A stretch of DNA of 64,000 bases from a bacterium (GCA_905221545.1 CAJNDO010000005.1:100609-164608), one strand, 5' to 3'; shown: positions 45,730 to 57,785, numbered from the stretch's first letter. Notes: generated from the sequence alone by a model not told the origin. Numbers and translations: made by a program.

Positions 45730-47982
45730 ATGAAGTGGACAAAAAGAATAACCCGATTTGCGATTAGAAACCGTAAATCTCCAGCAGAAAACCGTAAAAT
45801 AGTGGGGAAGTACATCAGCTTGTTAGCTGTCGTACTTTTCGCTGTCTTTTTGGTCAATTTTGCTGTTATTATCGGGAGTGGTAGTAAATTTGGAACTGAT
45901 CTAGTCAAAGAGGCTAAGAAAGTTCACCAAATAACCCGTACAGTCCCTGCCAAACGTGGGACTATTTATGACCGAAATGGAGTCCCGATTGCTGAGGACG
46001 CAACCTCCTATAATGTTTATGCTGTTATTGATAAAAAATACAAATCAGCAACGGGTAAAATTCTTTATGTAGAAGATGCCCAGTTTAATAAGGTAGCAGA
46101 GGTTTTCCATAAGTATCTGGATATGGACGAGGCTTATGTTAAAGAACAATTGTCTCAACCGAATCTAACTCAAGTTTCTTTTGGTGCCAAAGGAAATGGG
46201 ATTACCTATGCCAATATGATGGCTATTAAAAAGGATTTAAAAGATGCTAGTGTTGAAGGGATTGACTTTACAACTAGCCCAAACAGAAGCTATCCAAATG
46301 GACAATTCGCTTCTAGTTTTATTGGATTGGCCCAACTCCATGAAAATGAAGATGGAAGCAAGAGTTTGCTGGGAACTTCTGGGATGGAGAGTTCCTTGAA
46401 TAGTATTCTCGCAGGGAAAGACGGTATTATTACCTATGAAAAAGATCGTCTGGGTAATATTGTCCCCGGAACAGAACAAGTGTCCCAGCAAACGGTAGAT
46501 GGCAAGGATGTTTATACGACTATTTCCAGTACCCTTCAGTCCTTCATGGAAACCCAGATGAATGCCTTTCTAGAAAAGGTAAAAGGTAAGTATATGACGG
46601 CGACCTTGGTTAGTGCCAAAACAGGGGAAATTCTCGCAACAACGCAACGACCAACCTTTGATGCCGATACTAAGGAAGGAATCACTAAGGATTTTGTCTG
46701 GCGTGATATTCTTTATCAAAGTAACTATGAACCAGGATCAGCCATGAAGGTCATGACGCTAGCAGCAGCTATTGATAACAACACTTTCCCAGGTGGAGAA
46801 TACTTCAATAGCAGTGAATTAAAAGTGGCAGATGTGACAATTCGAGATTGGGACGTCAATGAAGGTTTGACCGGCGGTGGTATGATGACCTTTTCTCAAG
46901 GGTTTGCGCACTCAAGTAACGTTGGGATGACGCTTCTTGAGCAAAAGATGGGAGATGCTACCTGGCTGGATTATCTAAATCGCTTTAAATTTGGGGTTCC
47001 GACTCGGTTTGGTTTGACGGATGAGTATGCAGGTCAACTTCCAGCTGACAATATCGTCAATATTGCTCAGAGTTCATTTGGACAAGGTATTTCAGTGACC
47101 CAAACCCAAATGATTCGTGCCTTCACGGCTATTGCCAACGATGGAGTCATGCTAGAACCTAAATTTATCAGTGCCTTGTATGACCCAAATGACCAATCTG
47201 TTCGGAAATCTCAAAAAGAGATTGTAGGAAATCCTGTTTCCAAAGATGCAGCCAGTCTAACTCGAACCAACATGGTTTTGGTAGGAACAGATCCAGTTTA
47301 TGGAACCATGCATAACCACAGCACAGGCAAACCAACTGTAACTGTTCCTGGTCAAAATGTAGCCCTCAAGTCTGGTACAGCCCAGATTGCCGATGAGAAA
47401 AATGGAGGTTACTTGGTTGGTACGACCAATTACATTTTTTCTGCTGTATCGATGAACCCTGCTGAAAATCCTGATTTTATCCTCTATGTGACGGTTCAAC
47501 AGCCAGAGCATTATTCAGGTATTCAGTTGGGGGAATTTGCCAATCCTATCTTGGAAAGAGCAGTGGCCATGAAAGATTCCCTTAACCTCCAATCTACTGC
47601 TAAAACGTTAGATCAGGTAACCAATCAAAGCGCTTATGCCATGCCTAGCATCAAGGATATTTCACCTGGTGATTTGGCGGAAGCCTTACGTCGCAATATT
47701 GTGCAACCAATCGTTGTAGGAACAGGAACAAAGATTAAAGAATCATCTGTAGAAGAAGGGACCAATCTTACACCTAACCAGCAAGTTCTCCTCTTATCTG
47801 ATAAAGCAGAGGAAGTTCCAGATATGTATGGTTGGACAAAAGCAACCGCAGAAGCTTTTTCTAAGTGGTTAAATATAGAACTTGAATTTGAAGGTTCAGG
47901 CTCTACTGTGCAGAAGCAAGATGTTCGTGCTAATACAGCTATCAAGGGCATTAAAAAAATTACATTAACTTTAGGAGACTAA
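45730..47982 (+). CDS. pbpX: Penicillin-binding protein 2x, resistance-type active site
   Basis: 750 residues, class B PBP needed for septal peptidoglycan synthesis; a membrane anchor (about 30-50), dimerisation domain, transpeptidase, then two PASTA domains. The active Ser337 is in SAMK; pneumococcal reference strains have STMK, so position 338 is Ala. Thr343 (Met in the reference), Gly384 (Arg), Thr565 (Leu), Asn567 (Asp) and Asn576 (Ser) are further differences known from mosaic PBP2x. The SSN motif (FAHSSNVGM) and KSG at 547-549 are intact; Leu546 and Gln552 are unchanged. Length is equal to the reference, so numbering fits directly. It overlaps no neighbour and is read with ftsL and mraY. 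Confidence 0.97.
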   Translation: MKWTKRITRFAIRNRKSPAENRKIVGKYISLLAVVLFAVFLVNFAVIIGSGSKFGTDLVKEAKKVHQITRTVPAKRGTIYDRNGVPIAEDATSYNVYAVIDKKYKSATGKILYVEDAQFNKVAEVFHKYLDMDEAYVKEQLSQPNLTQVSFGAKGNGITYANMMAIKKDLKDASVEGIDFTTSPNRSYPNGQFASSFIGLAQLHENEDGSKSLLGTSGMESSLNSILAGKDGIITYEKDRLGNIVPGTEQVSQQTVDGKDVYTTISSTLQSFMETQMNAFLEKVKGKYMTATLVSAKTGEILATTQRPTFDADTKEGITKDFVWRDILYQSNYEPGSAMKVMTLAAAIDNNTFPGGEYFNSSELKVADVTIRDWDVNEGLTGGGMMTFSQGFAHSSNVGMTLLEQKMGDATWLDYLNRFKFGVPTRFGLTDEYAGQLPADNIVNIAQSSFGQGISVTQTQMIRAFTAIANDGVMLEPKFISALYDPNDQSVRKSQKEIVGNPVSKDAASLTRTNMVLVGTDPVYGTMHNHSTGKPTVTVPGQNVALKSGTAQIADEKNGGYLVGTTNYIFSAVSMNPAENPDFILYVTVQQPEHYSGIQLGEFANPILERAVAMKDSLNLQSTAKTLDQVTNQSAYAMPSIKDISPGDLAEALRRNIVQPIVVGTGTKIKESSVEEGTNLTPNQQVLLLSDKAEEVPDMYGWTKATAEAFSKWLNIELEFEGSGSTVQKQDVRANTAIKGIKKITLTLGD

Positions 47983-47983
47983 T

Positions 47984-48964
47984 ATGTTTATTTCCATCAG
48001 TGCTGGAATTGTGACATTTTTACTAACTTTGGTAGGAATTCCGGCCTTTATCCAATTTTATAGAAAGGCGCAAATTACAGGCCAGCAGATGCATGAGGAT
48101 GTCAAACAGCACCAGGCAAAAGCTGGAACTCCTACAATGGGAGGTTTGGTTTTCTTAATTGCTTCTGTTTTGGTTGCCTTCTTTCTTGCCTTATTTAGTA
48201 ACCAATTCAGCAATAATGTCGGAATGATTTTATTTATCTTGGTTCTTTATGGTTTAATCGGATTTTTAGATGACTTCCTCAAGGTCTTCCGTAAAATCAA
48301 TGAGGGCCTTAATCCCAAACAGAAATTGGCTCTTCAACTTCTAGGTGGTGTCATTTTCTACCTTTTCTATGAGCGCGGTGGCGATATGCTTTCAGTCTTT
48401 GGCTACCAAGTGCATCTAGGGATTTTCTATATTCTTTTCGCCCTTTTCTGGCTAGTTGGTTTTTCAAACGCAGTCAACTTGACAGATGGTATTGATGGTC
48501 TAGCTAGTATTTCTGTAGTCATCAGCTTGTCTGCTTATGGAATTATTGCCTATGTGCAAGGTCAGATGGATATTCTTCTGGTGATTCTGGCCATGATTGG
48601 TGGTTTACTCGGTTTCTTCGCCTTTAACCATAAGCCTGCCAAGGTCTTTATGGGGGATGTGGGAAGTTTGGCTCTCGGTGGGATGTTGGCAGCTATCTCT
48701 ATGGCCCTCCACCAAGAATGGACTCTCTTGATTATCGGAATTATTTATGTCTTTGAAACAACTTCAGTCATGATGCAAGTCGGTTATTTCAAAATGACTG
48801 GTGGCAAACGTATTTTCCGTATGACGCCTGTGCATCACCATTTTGAGCTTGGAGGATTGTCTGGTAAAGGAAATCCTTGGAGCGAGTGGAAAGTTGACTT
48901 TTTCTTTTGGGGAGTGGGACTTCTAGCAAGTCTCTTGACGTTAGCAATTTTATATTTGATGTAA
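47984..48964 (+). CDS. mraY: Phospho-N-acetylmuramoyl-pentapeptide transferase
   Basis: 326 residues, ten membrane segments. Makes lipid I from UDP-MurNAc-pentapeptide and undecaprenyl phosphate. Marks: [16 protein letters not shown], the acidic [21 protein letters not shown] and [27 protein letters not shown] and ATG lie right after the pbpX stop. Closes the operon; a perfect terminator follows. Confidence 0.97.
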   Translation: MFISISAGIVTFLLTLVGIPAFIQFYRKAQITGQQMHEDVKQHQAKAGTPTMGGLVFLIASVLVAFFLALFSNQFSNNVGMILFILVLYGLIGFLDDFLKVFRKINEGLNPKQKLALQLLGGVIFYLFYERGGDMLSVFGYQVHLGIFYILFALFWLVGFSNAVNLTDGIDGLASISVVISLSAYGIIAYVQGQMDILLVILAMIGGLLGFFAFNHKPAKVFMGDVGSLALGGMLAAISMALHQEWTLLIIGIIYVFETTSVMMQVGYFKMTGGKRIFRMTPVHHHFELGGLSGKGNPWSEWKVDFFFWGVGLLASLLTLAILYLM

Positions 48965-48970
48965 GAATAG

Positions 48971-48995
48971 CACCCTGACGTTTCAGGGTGTTTTT
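48971..48995 (+). terminator. mraY terminator
   Basis: CACCCTGA and TCAGGGTG pair around CGTT and run into five T. Confidence 0.95.
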
Positions 48996-49012
48996 GCATT
49001 CTAAAAAATATT

Positions 49013-49029
49013 GGTCAATTAAAGTCAAA
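49013..49029 (+). promoter_or_regulatory. CtsR box upstream of clpL promoter
   Basis: GGTCAAT-TAA-AGTCAAA fits the CtsR heptad repeat (A/G)GTCAAA-N3-(A/G)GTCAAA with one mismatch. It ends five bases before the -35. Confidence 0.8.
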
Positions 49030-49033
49030 TCTC

Positions 49034-49062
49034 TTGACCTTTTCTGACTAATGTAGTATATT
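49034..49062 (+). promoter_or_regulatory. clpL promoter
   Basis: TTGACC and TATATT, 17 bases apart. A reverse-strand CtsR-like pair (AGTCAGA-AAA-GGTCAAG) overlaps the -35. The leader would be about 235 bases. Confidence 0.75.
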
Positions 49063-49130
49063 ATGAACGTAAGGTAAATGAAAGCCTTACGTGAACACTT
49101 ATTTAAAGTAAAATAGAAAGAGGTGTGTCT

Positions 49131-49220
49131 ATGTTTAATCTAGAAATCTTCAGAAGTAAAGATAGTCTACTCCTGCTTGAAAAAGAAAAACCAGAAATAG
49201 TACGTAGAGTAGCGATTTAG
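49131..49220 (+). CDS. Small frame in clpL leader, 29 residues
   Basis: ATG with AGAGGTG nine bases upstream; the product is charged (MFNLEIFRSK, then LLLLEKEKPEIVRRVAI) and ends before the second CtsR box. No family recognised. It may be a leader peptide or the end of an older gene. Confidence 0.4.
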   Translation: MFNLEIFRSKDSLLLLEKEKPEIVRRVAI

Positions 49221-49244
49221 CTAGTCTAAATTTTTTAAAACAAA

Positions 49245-49261
49245 GGTCAAAGATAGTCAAT
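49245..49261 (+). promoter_or_regulatory. Second CtsR-like box in clpL leader
   Basis: GGTCAAA-GAT-AGTCAAT, one mismatch from the CtsR consensus, 42 bases before the clpL start and far downstream of the mapped promoter. Confidence 0.7.
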
Positions 49262-49302
49262 ATCAGTAATCATAACTAAGTAAACAAAAAGAGGTAAAGA
49301 AT

Positions 49303-51408
49303 ATGAACAACAATTTTAATAATTTTAACAACATGGATGATTTGTTTAACCAATTGATGGGTGGTATGCGAGGATACAGTTCTGAAAATCGTCGCTACTT
49401 GATTAATGGACGCGAAGTGACACCAGAGGAATTTGCTCATTATCGTGCAACTGGTCAATTGCCAGGAAATGCAGAAACTGATGGACAAATGCAACAACAG
49501 ACTTCAGGTATGAAACAAGATGGTGTCCTTGCTAAACTCGGTCGTAACTTGACAGCAGAAGCGCGTGAAGGCAAGTTGGATCCTGTTATCGGACGAAACA
49601 AAGAAATTCAAGAAACATCTGAAATCCTTTCACGTCGTACCAAGAACAATCCTGTACTTGTCGGAGATGCAGGTGTTGGTAAGACAGCCGTTGTCGAAGG
49701 CCTAGCACAAGCCATTGTGAATGGCGATGTTCCAGCTGCCATTAAGAACAAGGAAATTATCTCCATTGATATCTCAGGTCTTGAGGCTGGTACTCAATAC
49801 CGTGGTAGCTTTGAAGAAAATGTCCAAAACTTAGTCAATGAAGTGAAAGAAGCAGGGAATATTATCCTCTTCTTTGATGAAATTCACCAAATCCTTGGCG
49901 CTGGTAGCACTGGTGGAGACAGTGGTTCTAAAGGACTTGCGGATATTCTCAAGCCAGCCCTCTCTCGTGGTGAATTGACAGTGATTGGAGCGACAACTCA
50001 GGATGAATACCGTAACACCATCTTGAAGAATGCAGCTCTTGCTCGTCGTTTCAACGAAGTCAAGGTCAATGCTCCTTCAGCAGAGGATACTTTTAAAATC
50101 CTTCAAGGGATTCGTGACCTCTATCAACAACACCACAATGTCATCTTACCAGACGAGGTCTTGAAAGCAGCAGTGGATTATTCTGTTCAATACATTCCAC
50201 AACGCAGCTTGCCAGATAAGGCTATTGACCTTGTCGATGTTACAGCAGCTCACTTGGCAGCTCAACATCCAGTAACAGATGTTCATGCTGTTGAACGTGA
50301 AATTGAAGCAGAGAAAGACAAGCAAGAAAAAGCGGTTGAGGCAGAAGATTTTGAAGCTGCTCTAAACTATAAAACACGCATTGCAGAATTGGAAAAGAAA
50401 ATCGAAAACCACACAGAAGATATGAAAGTGACTGCAAGTGTCAATGATGTGGCTGAATCTGTAGAACGAATGACAGGTATTCCAGTGTCACAAATGGGAG
50501 CATCAGACATCGAACGTTTGAAAGATATGGCTCATCGCTTGGAACACAAAGTTATCGGTCAAGATAAGGCGGTAGAAGCTGTAGCTCGTGCCATCCGTCG
50601 TAATCGTGCTGGTTTTGACGAAGGCAATCGCCCAATCGGTAGCTTTCTCTTTGTAGGTCCAACTGGGGTTGGTAAGACAGAACTTGCTAAGCAATTGGCG
50701 CTCGATATGTTTGGAACCAAGGATGCGATTATCCGTTTGGATATGTCTGAATACAGTGACCGCACAGCCGTATCTAAATTGATCGGTACAACAGCCGGAT
50801 ATGTAGGATATGATGACAATAGCAATACCTTGACAGAACGTGTTCGTCGAAATCCTTACTCTATCATTCTCTTGGATGAGATTGAAAAGGCTGATCCTCA
50901 AGTGATCACTCTTCTCCTTCAAGTCTTGGATGATGGTCGTTTGACAGATGGTCAAGGCAATACAGTGAACTTTAAGAACACTGTCATTATTGCGACATCA
51001 AATGCTGGATTTGGCTATGAAGCTAACTTGACAGAAGATGCGGACAAACCAGAATTGATGGATCGTTTGAAACCATTCTTCCGTCCAGAATTCCTTAACC
51101 GCTTCAACGCAGTTATCGAGTTCTCGCACTTGACTAAGGAAGACCTTTCTAAGATTGTAGATTTGATGTTGGCTGAAGTTAACCAAACCTTGGCTAAGAA
51201 AGACATTGATTTGGTAGTCAGTCAAGCGGCTAAAGACTATATCACAGAAGAAGGCTATGATGAAGTCATGGGTGTTCGCCCTCTCCGTCGCGTGGTTGAA
51301 CAACAAATTCGTGATAAGGTAACAGACTTCCACTTGGATCATCTATATGCCAAACATTTGGAAGCAGATATGGAAGATGGTGGTTTAGTTATTCGTGAAA
51401 AAGCCTAA
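49303..51408 (+). CDS. clpL: ATP-dependent Clp chaperone ClpL
   Basis: 701 residues, HSP100 chaperone of the ClpL subfamily that lacks the N-terminal Clp repeats and begins with an Asn-rich segment ([20 protein letters not shown]). First AAA+ domain: Walker [15 protein letters not shown], Walker [12 protein letters not shown]; a short middle coiled coil (about 330-375); second AAA+ domain: Walker [13 protein letters not shown], Walker [13 protein letters not shown]. No ClpP-docking loop of the usual form was noted, in line with a protease-independent role. CtsR boxes mean heat control. A BOX element begins on the last base of its stop codon. Confidence 0.96.
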   Translation: MNNNFNNFNNMDDLFNQLMGGMRGYSSENRRYLINGREVTPEEFAHYRATGQLPGNAETDGQMQQQTSGMKQDGVLAKLGRNLTAEAREGKLDPVIGRNKEIQETSEILSRRTKNNPVLVGDAGVGKTAVVEGLAQAIVNGDVPAAIKNKEIISIDISGLEAGTQYRGSFEENVQNLVNEVKEAGNIILFFDEIHQILGAGSTGGDSGSKGLADILKPALSRGELTVIGATTQDEYRNTILKNAALARRFNEVKVNAPSAEDTFKILQGIRDLYQQHHNVILPDEVLKAAVDYSVQYIPQRSLPDKAIDLVDVTAAHLAAQHPVTDVHAVEREIEAEKDKQEKAVEAEDFEAALNYKTRIAELEKKIENHTEDMKVTASVNDVAESVERMTGIPVSQMGASDIERLKDMAHRLEHKVIGQDKAVEAVARAIRRNRAGFDEGNRPIGSFLFVGPTGVGKTELAKQLALDMFGTKDAIIRLDMSEYSDRTAVSKLIGTTAGYVGYDDNSNTLTERVRRNPYSIILLDEIEKADPQVITLLLQVLDDGRLTDGQGNTVNFKNTVIIATSNAGFGYEANLTEDADKPELMDRLKPFFRPEFLNRFNAVIEFSHLTKEDLSKIVDLMLAEVNQTLAKKDIDLVVSQAAKDYITEEGYDEVMGVRPLRRVVEQQIRDKVTDFHLDHLYAKHLEADMEDGGLVIREKA

Positions 51409-51557
51409 TACTCTTCGAAAATCTCTTCAAACCACGTCAACGTCGCCTTGCCGTATATATGTGACTGACTTCGTCAGTTCTATCTACAACCTCAAAGCAG
51501 TGCTTTGAGCAACCTACGGCTAGTTTCCTAGTTTGCTCTTTGATTTTCATTGAGTAT
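51408..51557 (+). repeat. Full BOX element (A-B-C), about 150 bp
   Basis: ATACTCTTCGAAAATCTC, boxA core CAACGTCGCCTTGCCGTA, boxB GACTGACTTCGTCAGTTC, boxC to CATTGAGTAT. Starts at the final base of the clpL stop codon and ends 26 bases before the shared terminator. Confidence 0.95.
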
Positions 51558-51583
51558 AAGACAAAATTTTGAGAATAAAAAAG

Positions 51584-51612
51584 AAGGAACCAGCTGAAAA
51601 AACTGGTTCCTT
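51584..51612. terminator. Bidirectional terminator between clpL and luxS
   Basis: AAGGAACCAG and CTGGTTCCTT pair perfectly around a 9-base loop, with A and T runs on the flanks. Confidence 0.95.
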
Positions 51613-51620
51613 TTTTGTGT

Positions 51621-52103
51621 TTAGATGATATGGCGCTCAAAGGCATCATCTGAGATTCCTTGTTCCAGGATGAGTTTCGCCCATTCTTTAGCAGAAAAGA
51701 GGCTGTGGTCTTTGTAGTTTCCGCAAGATTCGATGGTTGTCCCTGGGACATCTTCCCAAGTAGTAGTTTCAGCGATTTCTTTGAGCGAATCCTTGATAAC
51801 TGCTGCGATTTCAGCGCTGGTATGACGTCCCCACATAATCATGTGGAAACCTGTACGGCAGCCAAATGGTGAACAGTCAATCATACCGTCAATGCGGGTA
51901 CGGATGAGTTTGGCTAAGAGGTGCTCAATAGTGTGAAGGCCAGCAGTAGGAATCGAGTCTTCGTTTGGTTGCACCAAGCGAATATCATAATTGGAGATGA
52001 TGTCTCCTTTTGGCCCTGTTTCTTCCCCAATCAAGCGGACATAGGGAGCTTTAACAATAGTGTGGTCAAGTTCAAAACTTTCAACAATAACTTCTTTTGA
52101 CAT
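51621..52103 (-). CDS. luxS: S-ribosylhomocysteine lyase (AI-2 synthase)
   Basis: 160 residues; makes homocysteine and the AI-2 precursor DPD in the activated methyl cycle. I started it at ATG 52103 ([15 protein letters not shown]) with AAAGGA upstream; the open frame extends 60 codons further but without resemblance and through a terminator. Metal ligands His57 and His61 (HTIEH, Glu60) and Cys127 (ESCGNYKDH), and catalytic Cys82 in FGCRTGFHM are present. Convergent with clpL. Confidence 0.97.
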   Translation of the reverse strand: MSKEVIVESFELDHTIVKAPYVRLIGEETGPKGDIISNYDIRLVQPNEDSIPTAGLHTIEHLLAKLIRTRIDGMIDCSPFGCRTGFHMIMWGRHTSAEIAAVIKDSLKEIAETTTWEDVPGTTIESCGNYKDHSLFSAKEWAKLILEQGISDDAFERHII

Positions 52104-52166
52104 GGTAAATCCTTTCAGTTTTCTTCTTTCATTATAACATAAAGCCGGCTCCTGAGACAGAGAGAA

Positions 52167-52190
52167 AACCTCTCCGAGAGTGGAGAGGTT
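52167..52190 (-). terminator. Terminator of DUF1846 gene (minus strand)
   Basis: AACCTCTCC and GGAGAGGTT pair around six bases; TTTTC follows on the minus strand. Confidence 0.85.
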
Positions 52191-52197
52191 CAAATCT

Positions 52198-53682
52198 TTA
52201 CTTACGATACAAGCGGTCGTATTGGTAGTAAGGGTCAAAGGTAACGTTGATACCCAATTTGCGAAGGACATTCTTATCTTCATCAGTCAAGATGATGGTT
52301 GAGTGGGCTTCGCTTCCTTTGAGGTTGCCGAGCTCTTCCATAGCACGAGCAGCATCAGGATTTTCTGTAGCCGTGATGGCAAGTGCAATCAGGATTTCAT
52401 TTGAATGCAGGCGTGGATTGCGGCTGCCGAGGTGATCAATTTTAAGACCTTGGATTGGCTTGACAAGTTCAGGTTCGATGAGTTTTACTTCTTTAGCAAT
52501 GTCAGCTGATTTCTTGATAGCGTTGATCAAGGCAGCGGCTGTAGGGCCAAAGAGTTCTGAGTTCTTACCAGTGACAATTTCTCCGCTTGGCAATTCAAGG
52601 GCTAGGGCTGGTCCGCCAGTTTCTTCTGCTTTTTGACGGGCAACGACAGCAACCTTACGGTCTGCATGTGTGATGCCGAGGTCGTTCATGAGCAACTCAA
52701 TTTTCTTGACAGCAGCTTCGCCAACTTTTTCGGCTTTAAAATCAAGAACAGTTTGATAGTAACGGCGGATGATTTCTTGTTTAGAAGCTTCGACAGCAGC
52801 CTCGTCATCTGTAATAGCGAAACCAACCATGTTGACACCCATGTCTGTCGGTGAAGCGTATGGAGATTCACCGAGGATACGTTCCAACATGCGCTTAAGC
52901 ACAGGGAAGATTTCGATATCACGGTTGTAGTTGACAGTGGTTTCTCCGTAGGTTTGGAGATGGAAAGGGTCAATCATGTTGACATCGTCAAGGTCAGCTG
53001 TGGCAGCCTCGTAGGCCAAGTTGACCGGGTGATGAAGGGGAAGATTCCAGACTGGGAAGGTTTCAAACTTAGCGTAACCAGACTTGATACCATTGATTTG
53101 GTCGTGGTACATGTTTGACATACAAGTTGCCAATTTTCCAGAACCAGGTCCAGGAGCTGTTACGACGATCAAGTTGCGACTTGTTTTGATGTAGTCATTT
53201 TTCCCCATACCTTCTGGAGAAATGATATGATCCATATCCGTCGGATATCCTTTGATTGGATAATGAAGATAAGAATCAATCCCGTTTTTCTCAAGTTGGT
53301 TGCGGAAGGCATCTGCGGCTGGTTGGCCAGCGTACTGTGTGATGACAACGGAACCAACAAAAATTCCCAATTCATTGAATTTATCAATCAAGCGAAGAAC
53401 TTCTTGGTCATAAGAAATGCCCAAGTCACCACGTGCTTTAGAATGCTCGATGTTGCTGGCGTTAATGGCAATCACAACTTCAACCTGCTCTTTCAATTCT
53501 TGCAAGAGCTTGATTTTGTTGTCAGGCTCATAACCAGGAAGGACACGGGCAGCGTGGAAATCTTCTAACATTTTACCACCAAACTCCAAGTAGAGCTTGC
53601 CGTCAAATTGATTAATGCGCTCCAAAATGTGGTCGCGCTGTAGATTCAAATATTGTTCAGAACTAAAAGCTTGTTTTTTCAT
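52198..53682 (-). CDS. DUF1846 domain protein
   Basis: 494 residues, full length for the DUF1846 family, conserved in streptococci next to luxS. Seen: an N-terminal segment [30 protein letters not shown], a P-loop-like [19 protein letters not shown] near 175, and [19 protein letters not shown] near 410. A structure of a relative is known but no activity that I recall. AGAGGT precedes the ATG. It lies upstream of luxS on the same strand with a terminator between, and divergent from dexB. Confidence 0.9.
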   Translation of the reverse strand: MKKQAFSSEQYLNLQRDHILERINQFDGKLYLEFGGKMLEDFHAARVLPGYEPDNKIKLLQELKEQVEVVIAINASNIEHSKARGDLGISYDQEVLRLIDKFNELGIFVGSVVITQYAGQPAADAFRNQLEKNGIDSYLHYPIKGYPTDMDHIISPEGMGKNDYIKTSRNLIVVTAPGPGSGKLATCMSNMYHDQINGIKSGYAKFETFPVWNLPLHHPVNLAYEAATADLDDVNMIDPFHLQTYGETTVNYNRDIEIFPVLKRMLERILGESPYASPTDMGVNMVGFAITDDEAAVEASKQEIIRRYYQTVLDFKAEKVGEAAVKKIELLMNDLGITHADRKVAVVARQKAEETGGPALALELPSGEIVTGKNSELFGPTAAALINAIKKSADIAKEVKLIEPELVKPIQGLKIDHLGSRNPRLHSNEILIALAITATENPDAARAMEELGNLKGSEAHSTIILTDEDKNVLRKLGINVTFDPYYQYDRLYRK

Positions 53683-53761
53683 TTTTTTACCTCTGACCTC
53701 TATTATAATAAAAAATTGGAAGTTAGGAAACTATGGAGTTAAAAAAGGAATTAAAAAGATT

Positions 53762-53776
53762 AGGCAAACGCTTGCA
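53762..53776 (+). promoter_or_regulatory. cre-like site at dexB promoter
   Basis: AGGCAAACGCTTGCA matches the CcpA consensus WTGNAANCGNWNNCW with one mismatch (G for T at the second position). It overlaps the -35, which suggests catabolite repression of dexB. Confidence 0.7.
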
Positions 53777-53800
53777 CAAAATTCCCAAAAGCGCTATCAT
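53772..53800 (+). promoter_or_regulatory. dexB promoter
   Basis: TTGCAC and TATCAT, 17 bases apart; start codon of dexB 34 bases on. Confidence 0.75.
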
Positions 53801-53825
53801 AGACTGTAGATTATTAAAATAATGA

Positions 53826-55448
<1,623 letters not shown>

Positions 55449-55456
55449 AAAGTGAG

Positions 55457-55486
55457 AACCTTGAGCCTTAGAGCTTGAGGTTTTTT
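55457..55486 (+). terminator. dexB terminator
   Basis: AACCTTGAGC and GCTTGAGGTT pair (two G-T) around CTTAGA and run into six T. Confidence 0.9.
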
Positions 55487-55528
55487 GCTAAAAGTTGTGT
55501 AAAAATCTCTTTTAAAAACATTTGTTAG

Positions 55529-55543
55529 AATTTTCTAAAAAAT
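55529..55543 (+). promoter_or_regulatory. CodY-like box before aliC
   Basis: AATTTTCTAAAAAAT matches 13 of 15 positions of the CodY consensus and ends 13 bases before the -35. Confidence 0.6.
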
Positions 55544-55556
55544 CTGTCAAAAGCTC

Positions 55557-55584
55557 TTGCATTTGTAAAAAAATAGGGTATAAT
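55557..55584 (+). promoter_or_regulatory. aliC promoter
   Basis: TTGCAT (55557-55562) and TATAAT (55579-55584), 16 bases apart, 31 bases before the start. Confidence 0.75.
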
Positions 55585-55615
55585 AGTGAAAATACTATTT
55601 TGAAGGAGATTATTT

Positions 55616-57583
55616 ATGCAATCGAAAAAGTGGCTCTTAGGAGCAGGAGTGACCTTGAGTACAGCCATTCTTTTAACAGCTTGTGGGAAAAGTGAAAAGA
55701 ATGCAGACGCTCCCAAAACATTTTCTTATGTTTATGCTGTTGATCCATCATCCTTGGATTATAGCGTTACAAGTAAAAGTTCAACTTCTGACGTAATAGG
55801 TAATGTTGTCGACGGTCTTTTAGAGAATGATAAATATGGGAATCTCATTCCTTCTCTAGCAGAGGATTGGTCAGTTTCTAAAGATGGCTTGAGTTATACC
55901 TACAAACTTCGTAAAGGTGTGAAGTGGTATACTTCAGAAGGAGAAGAGTATGCGGAAGTTAAGGCTCAGGATTTTGTCACAGGTCTGAAACATGCAGCAG
56001 ACGGGAAGTCTGATGGTCTTTCTTTGGTTGAGAAATCTATCAAAGGATTGGAGGCTTATGTTAGTGGTGAGACAAACGATTTCTCAACTGTAGGTGTGAA
56101 AGCTCTTGATGATTATACAGTAGAATATACGCTTAATAAACCGGAAAGTTTTTGGAATTCAAAAATAACCACTGCAACGATGCTTCCAGTTAATGAAGAA
56201 TTTTTGAATGCAACAGGTAAGGATTACGGAGCGCCAACTCCATCAAGTATTCTTTACAATGGTCCATATTTTTTGAAGTCCTTGATTTCTAAATCTGTGA
56301 TTGAATATGAAAAAAATCCTAACTATTGGGATAAGGAAAATGTCAAAATTGATAATGTAAAATTAACATTCTATGATGGATCAGACCAAGAATCCTTAAT
56401 TCGTAGCTTTACACAAGGTGCCTATACAACTGCTCGTCTCTTTCCAGCAAGCTCAAACTTTGAATCAACTAAAAAGGAATACGGTGATAAGATTGTCTAT
56501 AGTCCACAAGAGGCAACAAGTTATTATCTTACCGTTAACGTAAATCGTCAATCCTATAATAAAACAGCTAAAACAGATGAGTCACAAAAAACATCAACAA
56601 AAGAAGCTCTTCTCAATAAGAACTTCCGTCAGGCTCTTAATTTTGCATTTAATCGCCACGCCTATACAGCTCAATTAAATGGTGAAGAAGGTGCGGATAA
56701 GATTATTCGTAATAGTCTAGTGCCAGATAACTATGTTCAAGTAGCTGGGAAGACCTTCGGACAGCTGGCTCAGGATGAACTGCTGAAATATGGAGAGCAA
56801 TGGAAAGATGTGACTCTCACAGATGGCAAAGATACAATTTACAATTCAACAAAGGCCAAGTCTACATTTGAAAAAGCGAAAACAGAATTGCAATCTAAGG
56901 GAGTAAGTTTCCCGATTCATTTGGATGTACCAGTAGAACAGACAGATGTAGTTGCAGTTCAACAGACAAATTCATTAAAACAATCGATTGAAGAAACATT
57001 GGGAACTGAGAATGTAATTATAGATGTTCTTCAAATGACAGATAATGAGAAGGAAAGTATTACTTCTCAAGCTAAAGTTCCAACCCAAAAAGATTATGAT
57101 TTGAACGGAACTGGTTGGGGACCAGATTATCAAGATCCAGCAACCTATCTCAATATTTTAGATGCTAAGAAGGGTTCTGCCTTGAAACATCTAGGTATAA
57201 CAAAGGGCAAGGATCCTGAAGTCATGGCGAAAGTTGGCTTGGATGAATACAAGAAGCTCTTGGATGATGCTGCATCTGAGACAAGTAATCTTGATAAACG
57301 ATACGAAAAGTATGCCAAAGCACAGGCTTGGGTTACTGATAGTTCACTTCTTATTCCAGTTGCTTCTTCAGGTGGCTCTCCTATGGTTAGTCGTACTGTT
57401 CCATTTACCAAAGCTTATTCACAGGTCGGTATTAAGGGAGATCCATTTATTTTTAAAGGTATGCAACTTCAAAATGATATCGTGACAACTAAAGAGTATG
57501 AGGCGGCTCTTAAAAAGTGGCAAAAGGAAAAACTAGAATCTAATGCTCAGTATCAAAAGGATTTAGAAAAACACATAAAATGA
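55616..57583 (+). CDS. aliC: Oligopeptide-binding lipoprotein, AliC-like
   Basis: 655 residues, family 5 peptide-binding protein of the Ami/Opp transporter. The lipobox LLTACGKSEK gives a lipid anchor on the Cys near residue 23. GLLENDKYGNLIPS, AEDWSVSKDGLSYTYKLR and ALLNKNFRQALNFAFNR match the other two Ali proteins. Such proteins hand peptides to the AmiCDEF channel and sense peptides from other bacteria. The first position after dexB is where null-capsule strains carry aliC (aliB-like ORF1). No channel genes are nearby, so it must share AmiCDEF. Own promoter with a CodY-like box. The name is by position and resemblance. Confidence 0.85.
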   Translation: MQSKKWLLGAGVTLSTAILLTACGKSEKNADAPKTFSYVYAVDPSSLDYSVTSKSSTSDVIGNVVDGLLENDKYGNLIPSLAEDWSVSKDGLSYTYKLRKGVKWYTSEGEEYAEVKAQDFVTGLKHAADGKSDGLSLVEKSIKGLEAYVSGETNDFSTVGVKALDDYTVEYTLNKPESFWNSKITTATMLPVNEEFLNATGKDYGAPTPSSILYNGPYFLKSLISKSVIEYEKNPNYWDKENVKIDNVKLTFYDGSDQESLIRSFTQGAYTTARLFPASSNFESTKKEYGDKIVYSPQEATSYYLTVNVNRQSYNKTAKTDESQKTSTKEALLNKNFRQALNFAFNRHAYTAQLNGEEGADKIIRNSLVPDNYVQVAGKTFGQLAQDELLKYGEQWKDVTLTDGKDTIYNSTKAKSTFEKAKTELQSKGVSFPIHLDVPVEQTDVVAVQQTNSLKQSIEETLGTENVIIDVLQMTDNEKESITSQAKVPTQKDYDLNGTGWGPDYQDPATYLNILDAKKGSALKHLGITKGKDPEVMAKVGLDEYKKLLDDAASETSNLDKRYEKYAKAQAWVTDSSLLIPVASSGGSPMVSRTVPFTKAYSQVGIKGDPFIFKGMQLQNDIVTTKEYEAALKKWQKEKLESNAQYQKDLEKHIK

Positions 57584-57630
57584 GTCTAGGCTTATTTTGT
57601 AGATGTTTCTTAGTCAACAAATCGTATAAA

Positions 57631-57674
57631 AACAAGGGAGGACTGTATGAAAGACAGAAATCCTTTGTTTTTTT
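57631..57674 (+). terminator. aliC terminator
   Basis: AACAAGGGA (57631-57639) and TCCTTTGTT (57661-57669) pair (one G-T) across a 21-base loop and run into T residues. Confidence 0.65.
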
Positions 57675-57750
57675 ATGACGAAAGTTTATAAACTTCCATT
57701 CTCAAAATTCAATTAACTTTACAAATTTCCTCTATTTTGGTAAAATAAAC

Positions 57751-57773
57751 TTATGTTATAAAAACTAACATAA
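57751..57773 (+). promoter_or_regulatory. Perfect inverted repeat over the aliD promoter
   Basis: TTATGTTA-N7-TAACATAA. An extended -10 (TGTTATAAA, 57754-57762) lies inside it, with a weak TTGGTA 14 bases upstream. A dyad centred on the -10 looks like a repressor operator. It is not a CodY or CcpA site. Confidence 0.6.
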
Positions 57774-57785
57774 AGGAGAAAGAAG

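Noticed and set aside
52104..52283. Upstream extension of luxS by 60 codons
   Set aside because: It passes through the terminator of the DUF1846 gene and overlaps that gene; the ATG at 52103 has a ribosome site and gives the normal LuxS length.
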